Of a DNA stretch of 59,845 bases, positions 52,618 to 59,845 are shown piece after piece. The stretch is from Clostridium amylolyticum. GTDB taxonomy: Bacteria; Bacillota; Clostridia; Clostridiales; Clostridiaceae. Location: contig NZ_FQZO01000014.1 in assembly GCF_900142075.1 (NCBI RefSeq), positions 1-59,845 of the forward strand, given 5' to 3'. Within the stretch, counting starts at the first letter, position 1, and each line of letters begins with the position of its first letter. The notes under the pieces were generated by a model. The model was not told the DNA's origin. It was given only the letters and a program-made list of their open reading frames with translations, and did not search any database. Made by a program: the position numbers and the translations under genes.

Positions 52618-54474
52618 ATGCGTTTACTTCCCATGCCAAAAGAAATGATATTAAAGGAAGGCAGCTTTACCATACTTCCTAATACAGAAATCGTACTTGA
52701 CGCAAGCTGTAATTCTACAGATTTACAGGCAGCTTTAGAGCTTAAGAAAGAGATAGTAGATGGTTTAAAAATAGATATTAACGTAAATAAATCTCTTAAA
52801 AAAGAAAATAACAGTATATACCTAAGAAAGGCTAAAGGAAATTCAGAGTGTTACAAATTAACCGTTTATAAAGAAGGTATAGAAATAGAAGCAGCAGATG
52901 AAGCTGGCTTATTTTATGGTATTCAAACCCTGCGTCAAATTATAAGAAACCATGGAGTTTGCATACCAGCTTTGGTTATTAATGATGAGCCTTATTTTGC
53001 CTTTAGAGGATTTTATCATGATGTAACTAGGGGTAAGGTACCTACTTTAGAAACCTTAAAGGAATTAGCTGACAGGGCCGCTTTTTATAAATTAAACCAA
53101 ATACAGCTTTATGTAGAGCATACCTTTGCTTTTAAAAATCTTACAGAAGTATGGATGGGAGCAGATCCATTAACTGCTGAAGAGATAATCTTATTTGATG
53201 AGTATTGTAAACAGCGCCATATAGAATTAGTTCCATCCTTATCTACCTTTGGCCACTTATATATGGCTTTAAGAAATAAATCTTTTAGGCACTTATGTGA
53301 GTTAGAAATTGAAGATAAGCCGTATTCTTGGTATGATCGTATGGCACATCATACTTTAGATGTTTCAAATCCTGAAAGCATTGATTTTGTAAAAAACATG
53401 TTAGAAGAGTTTATACCTTTATTCTCCTCAGATAAGTTTAATATCTGCTGTGATGAAACCTTTGACTTAGGAGAAGGTAAGAATAAGGCATTAGCTGATA
53501 AAGTAGGTAAAGGTCAGTTATATGTAAACTTTTTAAACAAGGTTATAGACATAGTTAAAGCTCAGGACAAAAAAGTAATGTTCTGGGGAGATATAATACT
53601 ACACCATCCAGAATTATTTGACCAAATACCAAAGGATGTTATCTGTCTTAACTGGAACTATGCTGCAGACCCTGTAGAGATAAACGTAGAGATTATGGCA
53701 AAATCAGGACTACAGCAATATGTATGCCCAGGAGTGGGTGGCTGGAACATGATTATGAACTCCTTTGAGTCAGCATTCCCTAATATAAAAACAATGGTAA
53801 ACCACGGTAAAAAGCATAAGGCAGTAGGAGTTTTAAATACTGACTGGGGAGATTATGGACATATAAATCTATTTGGCAATTCCATGCCAGGTATGATATA
53901 TGGGGCAGCTTTATCTTGGAATCCAGATTATGATGAAGAATTCTCAAAGGTAGATGAAAGTATTTCCTTACTGGAATATGGAGATAAAACAGAAAGCTTA
54001 GTAGGAATACTAAGAGAAATATCCAGGCAGCAAACAGTAAATCACGGTGAAATTGTTTGGTGGAAGGACAACAAATTCCTAGGCTTCCCAGAAATTTCAG
54101 AAGAAAAGAAAAAAGAATACTTCACTACAGATAATGAAAAAGTAATTAAAGCTCATGATAGAGCCTTAGAGCTTTCTGAAGAACTAATAAAGGTATCTAG
54201 GGAAGTATCCAGCTTAAGAACCATAGATATAGAAGAATTCTATGTTTCAGCTAGAGGGGTAGCTTTATTAAATGCTTTATCCCTAATAATAAGAAAATAC
54301 GATTTTGGTCGAGAGGGCAGTGCTTTAATTTACTCACCAAAGGAAATGGCATCCCTTTTAGAAAAGTGGATAGCTGACTATTCCAAGGTTTGGAGAGAAA
54401 GAAACAAAGAAAGCGAGCTTTATCGCATAAGAGATTTTTACATGGACATATGTGACTATTTAAAAACCTTATAA
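52618..54474 (+). CDS. GH20 family beta-N-acetylhexosaminidase-like enzyme (second)
   Basis: A 618-residue cytoplasmic protein. The N-terminal GH20b domain (LLPMPKEMILKEGSFTI to about residue 120) leads into the barrel (FRGFYHDVTRGKVPTLETL). The catalytic Asp279-Glu280 pair is in NICCDETFDLG. The blocks ELVPSLSTFGHLYMALR and VGVLNTDWGDYGHINLFGN replace the classic GH20 versions, so it belongs to a divergent subgroup. A helical C-terminal region of about 150 residues follows the barrel. It is the last gene of the glycan locus. RBS aaggaga precedes the ATG. Confidence 0.88.
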   Translation: MRLLPMPKEMILKEGSFTILPNTEIVLDASCNSTDLQAALELKKEIVDGLKIDINVNKSLKKENNSIYLRKAKGNSECYKLTVYKEGIEIEAADEAGLFYGIQTLRQIIRNHGVCIPALVINDEPYFAFRGFYHDVTRGKVPTLETLKELADRAAFYKLNQIQLYVEHTFAFKNLTEVWMGADPLTAEEIILFDEYCKQRHIELVPSLSTFGHLYMALRNKSFRHLCELEIEDKPYSWYDRMAHHTLDVSNPESIDFVKNMLEEFIPLFSSDKFNICCDETFDLGEGKNKALADKVGKGQLYVNFLNKVIDIVKAQDKKVMFWGDIILHHPELFDQIPKDVICLNWNYAADPVEINVEIMAKSGLQQYVCPGVGGWNMIMNSFESAFPNIKTMVNHGKKHKAVGVLNTDWGDYGHINLFGNSMPGMIYGAALSWNPDYDEEFSKVDESISLLEYGDKTESLVGILREISRQQTVNHGEIVWWKDNKFLGFPEISEEKKKEYFTTDNEKVIKAHDRALELSEELIKVSREVSSLRTIDIEEFYVSARGVALLNALSLIIRKYDFGREGSALIYSPKEMASLLEKWIADYSKVWRERNKESELYRIRDFYMDICDYLKTL

Positions 54475-54558
54475 TATTAATGGTAAAAGTTAATGACATT
54501 AATATGAGTTATGAGTTAATTTAAAATTTAGAATGGGTATTTAATTTAGAATTTAGAA

Positions 54559-54667
54559 AGAAACTCCTTGGGGAGTTTCTTTAAACTGATATGAATAAAA
54601 AAACTCCTTAGGGAGTTTTTTTGTCAGGCTGTTGAAGAACCCCCTGCTAAAAAGCAGAGGGTTTTTC
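54559..54667 (+). terminator. Three tandem hairpins ending the glycan locus
   Basis: Aaactcc/ggagttt occurs twice (54561-54578 and 54601-54617, the latter with a T-run). Then aaccccctgct pairs with agcagagggtt (54639-54662, one mismatch), followed by TTTTT. The upstream sequence is rich in the word aatttagaatttag, also seen at 511-530 and 18325. They provide efficient termination and look like an accumulated repeat. Confidence 0.75.
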
Positions 54668-54906
54668 TATCGTAACTTTGTTTAAATTTAAAAATAGAAT
54701 TTAATATATTCATATTTAAATTATGCTTGTAAGTTTTAAGAGAAGATTAGGGAAGGTTTAAATTTATATTTTATATTGAAAAAAGTAAGGTTTATAATTT
54801 TATGGGAAATATTTTTATATACAAGACTTTTAACAGTTATATAAAAATAGGGAGTAATTGAAAAAATATAGAAGGAAAAATACTGCAAAATAAGGGGGGG
54901 AGATTT

Positions 54907-54990
54907 ATGAAAAAGTTGTACACAATATATACAAAAAAAGTTATACACAAGATATTGTGGATAATGTGTATAACTATAACTAGATGTTGA
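54907..54990 (+). CDS. Possible 27-residue peptide over DnaA-box-like repeats
   Basis: ATG 54907 follows a run of seven G and agattt, a strong ribosome site, and opens a frame of 27 codons to TGA 54990. The product (starting MKKLYTIYTKKVIHKILW) has no recognisable family. Its codons overlap four DnaA-box-like 9-mers, which may be the real reason for the sequence. It could be chance or a leader peptide for the next gene. Confidence 0.25.
   Translation: MKKLYTIYTKKVIHKILWIMCITITRC
54916..54973. promoter_or_regulatory. Cluster of DnaA-box-like 9-mers
   Basis: TTGTACACA (54916-54924), TTATACACA (54941-54949), TGTGGATAA (54956-54964, the exact consensus read on the minus strand) and TGTGTATAA (54965-54973, minus strand) occur within 58 bases. 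The last two abut. It lies 150 bases upstream of the metallo-beta-lactamase gene. Confidence 0.5.
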
Positions 54991-55050
54991 AAAGCAAAAT
55001 ATAATAATAATTACCTAATAAATAATAGTTATATTTTAAGCAATAACCTT

Positions 55051-55078
55051 TTGAAATATAGTTTCATATGAGTATAAT
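55051..55078 (+). promoter_or_regulatory. Promoter of the metallo-beta-lactamase lipoprotein gene
   Basis: TTGAAA (55051-55056), a 16-base spacer and TATAAT (55073-55078), 42 bases ahead of the ATG. Confidence 0.7.
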
Positions 55079-55120
55079 AATAGGTATCACTATTAATTAA
55101 ATGCGTTAAGGAGATAAGAT

Positions 55121-56098
55121 ATGAGAATAATAAAAAATAAGATACTAAGTATTTTTTTAATAATTGCAGTAGTATTTGGAGCAACTGCTTGCAGTAAACC
55201 ACCGAAAAAAGAAGATGTTAATGAGAAGATTACTACAGTAAGCGAAGATAAAAATAAGAAAGGTTCAGAGGATAAGGCGGAAGATAAAAATAAAGCAGGA
55301 GAAGAGAATAAAGATGCTTCTAAAGATAAGAGCTCTTTAAATGGCAAGCTTGCAGTACATTTTATAGATGTAGGGCAAGCAGATAGCATATTGATACAGC
55401 AGGGAGAGCACTCCATGCTTATTGATGGAGGGAATAATGGGGATGCACCCTTAGTTAAGGATTACATTTCAAAACAAGGCGTTAAAAAATTAGATGTAGT
55501 GGTGGGTACTCACGCTCATGAAGATCATATCGGAGCTTTAGACGATGTAATAGATGCCTTTCCCGTGGGAAAAGTGTATTTCCCTAAGCAGGTGGCCACT
55601 ACTAAAACCTATGAGAAATTTGTAAATTCAGTTAAAAATAAAGGGTTAAAATTCACCTTGCCTAAAGTAGGTTCTACCTTTAATCTAGGAGATGCAGTGT
55701 GTAGCATTTTGGCACCTAATAAGGATAGTTATGAAGGGGGCAATGATTATTCTATAGTTATTAAGCTTCAATATGGAAATAATTCATTCTTATTTACAGG
55801 GGATGCAGAAACTTTAGGTGAAAAAGAAATTCTGGATAAAAAGTTAGATGTAAAAGCAGATGTATTAAAAGTAGGACACCATGGAAGTAAGACTTCTACC
55901 TCCGATGGCTTTTTAAAGGCAGTGGCCCCTAAATATGCTGTTATTTCTTCTGAAACAGGCAATGATTACGGCCATCCTCATAAGGTGGTAATGGATAGGC
56001 TTAATAAAGCTAAAATAAAAATATATAGAACCGATGAGCAAGGAACTATAAAGGCTGTTTCAGATGGTAATACCATTAAGTTTAGCACTACAAAATAG
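55121..56098 (+). CDS. ComEC/Rec2-like metallo-beta-lactamase lipoprotein
   Basis: A 325-residue protein. The signal peptide ends in a lipobox-like GATAC with Cys at about residue 25. A low-complexity Lys/Asp/Glu linker runs to about residue 75. A metallo-beta-lactamase domain follows, with VHFIDVGQADSILIQQG and zinc motif THAHEDHIGALDD. Further blocks are FLFTGDAE and LKVGHHGSKTST, with the final His in the VISSETGNDYGHP region. This is the soluble nuclease-like domain of ComEC found alone. It is probably a surface hydrolase, and a nuclease role is plausible but unproven. RBS aaggaga precedes the ATG. Confidence 0.9.
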   Translation: MRIIKNKILSIFLIIAVVFGATACSKPPKKEDVNEKITTVSEDKNKKGSEDKAEDKNKAGEENKDASKDKSSLNGKLAVHFIDVGQADSILIQQGEHSMLIDGGNNGDAPLVKDYISKQGVKKLDVVVGTHAHEDHIGALDDVIDAFPVGKVYFPKQVATTKTYEKFVNSVKNKGLKFTLPKVGSTFNLGDAVCSILAPNKDSYEGGNDYSIVIKLQYGNNSFLFTGDAETLGEKEILDKKLDVKADVLKVGHHGSKTSTSDGFLKAVAPKYAVISSETGNDYGHPHKVVMDRLNKAKIKIYRTDEQGTIKAVSDGNTIKFSTTK

Positions 56099-56196
56099 TT
56101 TTATATTAATGAAGGTATGTTTAGAAAAATAACATGCCTTTTTTATATTTAAAGGTATAATTAAATTATAGTATAAAAAGGGTGAGGTGATTTTTT

Positions 56197-56955
56197 GTGG
56201 AAATCATTGAAAAGGTTTCTACTACAGCTAAAGGGAAGTTGTCCTTATTAAATAAAAGTAAAGGAAAGTACATAGTATCCTCTATTTTGGCAGGAATGTT
56301 TGTAGGTTTTGCAGTAATACTTATGGCTACTCTTGGAGGTACATTAAATGAGGCAGGTTCTCCCTATAGCAAGCTTATAATGGGTTTGTCCTTTGGAGTG
56401 GCATTAAGCTTAGTGCTTATGGCGGGGGCAGACTTATTTACTGGAAATAACTTAGTTATGACTGTAGGCTTTCTTAATAAAGAAATAAAAGCCATAGATG
56501 TGCTAAGAATATGGATTTTTAGCTACATTGGAAATCTCATAGGATCCATAATGTTGGCATTAATATATGTGGGAACTGGACTTGCCACAGGTACCACAGG
56601 TAAATTTTTTCAAACAGCATCAGCTGCAAAGATGAATGCTCCTTTTGGCCAGCTTTTTTTAAGAGGTATTTTATGCAATATATTAGTTTGTATTGCTGTA
56701 TGGTGCAGCATAAAGCTAAAAGAAGAATCAGCAAAGCTTATCATGATATTTTGGTGTATATTTGCTTTTATAAGTTCAAGCTTTGAGCATAGTGTAGCAA
56801 ACATGACTTTATTTTCTACAGCTTTATTGATACCTCATGGAGATAAAGTAAGCTGGGGAGGCTTTGCCTATAACTTAACTGCAGTAACCCTAGGTAATAT
56901 GGTAGGAGGGATAATATTTGTGGCAGCAGCTTATTTTTATATATTGAAGGATTAG
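56197..56955 (+). CDS. Formate/nitrite transporter family channel (FocA/NirC)
   Basis: A 252-residue membrane protein with six segments, of the FNT family of pentameric anion channels. Visible blocks are SILAGMFVGFAVILMATLGG, VLMAGADLFTGNNLVMTVG, WIFSYIGNLIGSI, GILCNILVCIAVW and FEHSVANMTLF with the conserved channel His. The C-terminal block is NLTAVTLGNMVGGIIFV. The start is GTG 56197 behind gggtgaggtga. It could carry formate, nitrite or hydrosulfide. It stands alone, with no formate-lyase, nitrite or sulfite genes near. Confidence 0.93.
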   Translation: MEIIEKVSTTAKGKLSLLNKSKGKYIVSSILAGMFVGFAVILMATLGGTLNEAGSPYSKLIMGLSFGVALSLVLMAGADLFTGNNLVMTVGFLNKEIKAIDVLRIWIFSYIGNLIGSIMLALIYVGTGLATGTTGKFFQTASAAKMNAPFGQLFLRGILCNILVCIAVWCSIKLKEESAKLIMIFWCIFAFISSSFEHSVANMTLFSTALLIPHGDKVSWGGFAYNLTAVTLGNMVGGIIFVAAAYFYILKD

Positions 56956-57245
56956 ACATAGTTAAATATCAGGTTTTACATTGTAACTTTATTCACCATC
57001 AAATTAAATCCAGCTAACTTTTAACAATTAATTAAAAAGGAATAAGTTTATCTTATAGGTATAGTAATTATAAAAGGTTCCTTAGGGGTATAATAATTTT
57101 TGTTATATAATAATTTTTTATTATTAACATACTTTTTATTAGTAATTTTATAATTATTGATGTATAATATAATTAATATTAAATGTTAAATAATAAATAT
57201 AATCTAATTATAGATTATTAATTGTAAGAAGTGGGGTGTGATTAT
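56956..57245. other. AT-rich gap without a gene
   Basis: 290 bases with very high AT content. I see no reading frame with a ribosome site and no clear hairpin. The promoter of the next gene must lie here, but its boxes are not distinct. Confidence 0.4.
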
Positions 57246-58628
57246 TTGAATAAAAAAGAGTTAAGAAAACATATTATTTCAAGAAGAGATGAAATAAGTG
57301 TTGAAGAAAGAGAATACAAAGATAGACTAATATTTAATAAAACTATAGAGCTTAAGGAGTATATTACTGCAAAATCTATATTTATATTTGTAAGCTTTGG
57401 CAGTGAGGTGGATACTCATGAAATAATAAAGCATGCTTTAACCCTAGGTAAAAAGGTTTCAGTGCCTTTGATTAATAAAGAAAGTAAAATGATGGAAGCT
57501 AGGGTAATAAGCAGCTTAGAAGACATGAAAGAAGGTTATTACGGCATATTAGAGCCTTCAGAAAAGGCACCGTTAATGAATCCAGGAGAAATAGATTTAA
57601 TAATAATGCCAGGGGTGGCCTTTGACCTTAAAGGTGGAAGGATTGGCTACGGTGCAGGCTTCTATGATAAGTTTCTTGTAAAAGTACCTTATGCTATCCC
57701 TAAAATAGCCTTAGCTTATGATGTACAAAGGGTAGAAGAGGTACCTATGGATATTTTTGATGTTAAGATAGATGGGGTTATAACAGAAAGTATCATTAAA
57801 ATTTTTAAGCATAATAGTGAAGGACTTCAAAATAATAAAGATATAGAAGCTGTTATGCCTATTTTCTTCACCGGTCATGGTAATCCTATGAATGCTATTA
57901 TGAACAATGCTTTTACTAGGGATTTAAAGTCTATGGGACAATCTTTGCAGGTGAAACCTAAAGCAATTTTAGTAATATCTGCACACTGGCTTACTAGAGG
58001 TTCCTACACAAACACAGAAGAAAAGCCTAAGACCATCTATGATTTTGTTGGGTTCCCTCAGGAGCTCTTTGATGTAAAATATCCAGCGCCAGGGGCTCCA
58101 GATTTTGCTCATATGGTTATAGATAGGATTCCTGAAGTTTCAGAGAACAATGAATGGGGGATTGACCACGGAACCTGGGCAGTATTAACTCATATGTTCC
58201 CAAAAGCAGATATACCTGTGTTTCAGTTAAGTATAGATTTTTACAAACCTATGGAATATCATTATGAGCTAGGTAAAAAACTAAGATTTTTAAGGGAGCA
58301 GGGAGTGCTTATATTAGGAAGCGGTAATGTGGTTCATAACATACCTATGTACTTTAGAAAAAGTGATATGGAGCCATATCCTTGGGCTAGGGACTTTAAT
58401 GAATGGGTGAAGGAAAAGCTTAAAACAAAGGATTTTCAAAGTCTCATAAATTATGAAAGCTTTGGGGAGAATGCAAAACTTGCAGTGCCTACCACAGATC
58501 ATTATATACCTATGATTTATATATTAGGTTTATTAGAGCAGGATGAGGAGTTTGTTATTACCCATGATAGTGTGGAAGGGTCTATGAGCATGTTGTGCTT
58601 TAAATCTCAAAGTAGTAATAAGCAATAA
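57246..58628 (+). CDS. Fusion: 5-formyltetrahydrofolate cyclo-ligase + LigB/YgiD-type extradiol dioxygenase
   Basis: A 460-residue two-domain protein. Residues 1-190 are 5-FCL, which makes 5,10-methenyl-THF from 5-formyl-THF using ATP. NKKELRKHIISRRDEI is its start and GGRIGYGAGFYDKFL its ATP/folate loop. From about residue 203 it is a complete class III dioxygenase of the DODA/YgiD type, with His211 (GHGNPMNA), His247 (SAHWLTRG), His308 (IDHGTWAVL) and His364 (GNVVHNI). No frameshift or stop separates them. I start at TTG 57246, spaced from ggggtgtga; GTG 57231 is possible. Such a ring-opening enzyme is unusual in an anaerobe, so a different reaction is likely. Confidence 0.85.
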   Translation: MNKKELRKHIISRRDEISVEEREYKDRLIFNKTIELKEYITAKSIFIFVSFGSEVDTHEIIKHALTLGKKVSVPLINKESKMMEARVISSLEDMKEGYYGILEPSEKAPLMNPGEIDLIIMPGVAFDLKGGRIGYGAGFYDKFLVKVPYAIPKIALAYDVQRVEEVPMDIFDVKIDGVITESIIKIFKHNSEGLQNNKDIEAVMPIFFTGHGNPMNAIMNNAFTRDLKSMGQSLQVKPKAILVISAHWLTRGSYTNTEEKPKTIYDFVGFPQELFDVKYPAPGAPDFAHMVIDRIPEVSENNEWGIDHGTWAVLTHMFPKADIPVFQLSIDFYKPMEYHYELGKKLRFLREQGVLILGSGNVVHNIPMYFRKSDMEPYPWARDFNEWVKEKLKTKDFQSLINYESFGENAKLAVPTTDHYIPMIYILGLLEQDEEFVITHDSVEGSMSMLCFKSQSSNKQ

Positions 58629-58631
58629 AAT

Positions 58632-58675
58632 AAAAAGAGGAATTAATACTTAAATCAAGTACTAATTCCTCTTTT
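58632..58675. terminator. Bidirectional terminator between the fusion gene and namA
   Basis: Aaaagaggaattaata pairs with the inverted copy taattcctctttt across a loop near 58651-58660, with A/T runs on both sides. It serves two convergent genes. Confidence 0.82.
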
Positions 58676-58721
58676 GTTAACACAACTATATTTTTAATAT
58701 TTTATTATATTATCAGCATTT

Positions 58722-59744
58722 TTAATATTTTGCCCTATCGTATTGATGGGGATATGTTAATTCTTCTCTTAAATCCTTGGCTGCTTTTAAAGGCCAATAA
58801 GGGTTTCTAAGAAGCTCTCGTCCTAGGAAAACCATGTCTGCTCTATGATTTTGAATTATTTCCTCCGCCATTAATGGTGAAGATATAAGGCCGCCTCCTA
58901 TTACAGGTACATCAACAGCTGCCTTAATTTTTTCAGCATAGCTTATCTGATATCCAGGGAAAACATTAATATTAGCAGGTACTACTGCACCAGTACTTAC
59001 ATCTACTGCATCAATACCTTCCTTAACAGCTAGTTTTACCACTTCAATGGTTTCTTCTACATGGTGTCCGCCTTCAGCAAACTCTTCAGCGGATAGCCTA
59101 AGTAAAAGTGCCTTATCCTCTGGCCATACTTCTTTTACAGCTCTTATCACTTCTATTAAAAATCTTGCCCTATTCTCTAATGAGCCTCCATATTCGTCAG
59201 TTCTCTTATTGCACAAGGGAGATATAAACTCATTTATAAGATAACCATGAGCACCATGGATTTCTATAGAGTCAAAACCAGCCTCTAAGGCTTTCTTTGC
59301 CCCTTCTTTAAAGGCAGTTATAACGGTGTTTATATCTTCTTTAGTCATTTCCTTAGGAACCCTGTAATTTTCATCAAAGGCTATAGCAGAGGGGGCAATG
59401 GAGTCTTCCTCAATAATGGTGGATTTTCTTCCCGCATGACCAAGCTGTAAAGCCACCTTTGCCCCTTGCTCATGACATAAATCTACTATTTTCTTTAATC
59501 CTTCTACATGAGAATCCATCCATATACCTAAGTCTCCAGAGGATATCCTTCCTCTGTTTTCCACACCAGTAGCTTCCACGATTATAAAATCAGTGCCGCC
59601 TATGGCTCTGGTAGGATAATGAATAAAATGCCATTCTGTGGCATGACCTTCCTTATCTGAAGAATTCATGCACATAGGAGCCATAACTATCCTATTTTTA
59701 AGCTCCAGATTCTTAATCTTTATTCCATTAAACAACTTCGACAT
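58722..59744 (-). CDS. namA: NADPH dehydrogenase NamA, old-yellow-enzyme family
   Basis: A 340-residue FMN-containing ene-reductase of the YqjM/NamA class. Visible blocks are NRIVMAPMCMNSSDKEGHAT (the Cys at about 26 is the class marker that tunes FMN) and VALQLGHAGRKS. The substrate-anion-binding pair is in EIHGAHGYLINEFISPLCN. The FMN phosphate site is PVIGGGLIS and the region GRELLRNPYWP. The length is standard. Such enzymes reduce activated C=C bonds in xenobiotics. The RBS ggtgg is weak. The upstream 100 bases to the window edge hold its promoter region. Confidence 0.94.
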   Translation of the reverse strand: MSKLFNGIKIKNLELKNRIVMAPMCMNSSDKEGHATEWHFIHYPTRAIGGTDFIIVEATGVENRGRISSGDLGIWMDSHVEGLKKIVDLCHEQGAKVALQLGHAGRKSTIIEEDSIAPSAIAFDENYRVPKEMTKEDINTVITAFKEGAKKALEAGFDSIEIHGAHGYLINEFISPLCNKRTDEYGGSLENRARFLIEVIRAVKEVWPEDKALLLRLSAEEFAEGGHHVEETIEVVKLAVKEGIDAVDVSTGAVVPANINVFPGYQISYAEKIKAAVDVPVIGGGLISSPLMAEEIIQNHRADMVFLGRELLRNPYWPLKAAKDLREELTYPHQYDRAKY

Positions 59745-59845
59745 ATAACCACCGTTGCCAAAAATCTATAAAAATCTATAATTCTTGTTTAATTCCCTGT
59801 TCAACGTGTCCGATTTTGTAATTCAAAAGAATATACTACTTTCGT

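Noticed and set aside
54631..54670. Sequence gctgttgaagaac that recalls ends of some insertion sequences
   Set aside because: There is no second end and no transposase remnant. The hairpin alone explains it as a terminator.
1..59845. CRISPR arrays, prophage genes, insertion-sequence transposases, toxin-antitoxin pairs
   Set aside because: None was seen on either strand. No spaced direct repeats, integrase, transposase or restriction genes are present.

Overview
The window is chromosomal DNA from a low-GC, anaerobic, spore-former-type Firmicute, most likely Clostridium sensu stricto. The grounds are an AT-rich base composition, an rRNA operon followed by CAU and TGC tRNA genes, AddAB instead of RecBCD, a T-box on serS, rubrerythrin, NiaR and UPF0182. 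The species cannot be named from the sequence alone. There is no phage, transposase gene or CRISPR array; nearly all sequence is intact coding sequence.

Layout. Positions 1-475 hold the 3' end of 23S rRNA, a 5S gene with its own promoter, and tRNA-Ile(CAU) and tRNA-Ala. A 200-bp element with inverted terminal repeats follows. Positions 771-7354 carry an HD hydrolase, the niacin repressor NiaR, a UPF0182 membrane protein, a divergent FAD/iron-sulfur oxidoreductase with a short DUF1667 partner, and an orphan substrate-binding lipoprotein. Positions 7355-8225 are a double RNA-control region. Leftwards lies a leader peptide with mutually exclusive hairpins (a ribosome-mediated attenuator) for the lipoprotein. 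Rightwards lies a serine T-box for serS. Two tRNA-Ser genes follow serS.

Positions 10070-31783 are mostly housekeeping: an ArsC/Spx-like protein, AddB-AddA, CCA-adding enzyme, YhaM, an L,D-transpeptidase, DUF1189, peptidase T, SbcD-SbcC, rubrerythrin and DegV. Two copies of a roughly 145-bp structured repeat sit in convergent gaps here (21419-21564 and 29964-30107). tRNA-Arg, a CBS protein, an acetylxylan-esterase-type hydrolase and a YbjQ protein follow.

Positions 34409-54474 form a carbohydrate locus that reads as an N-glycan (glycoprotein glycan) utilisation system. It has two sugar-sensing regulators (GntR/LacI-type and LacI), a GH38 alpha-mannosidase, and an ABC importer without its own ATPase. 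The enzymes are GH130 phosphorylase, GH18, GH29 alpha-fucosidase and two GH20 hexosaminidases. A CBM9-like protein is translationally coupled to an unusual transglutaminase-like protein with a second, dead transglutaminase-like domain and a thioredoxin-like tail. None of the enzymes has a visible signal peptide, so the model is import of whole oligosaccharides or glycopeptides followed by cytoplasmic dismantling.

The last part has tandem hairpins, a cluster of DnaA-box-like sequences, a ComEC-type metallo-beta-lactamase lipoprotein, a formate/nitrite-type channel, an unusual fusion of 5-formyltetrahydrofolate cyclo-ligase with a LigB-type dioxygenase, and an old-yellow-enzyme reductase.
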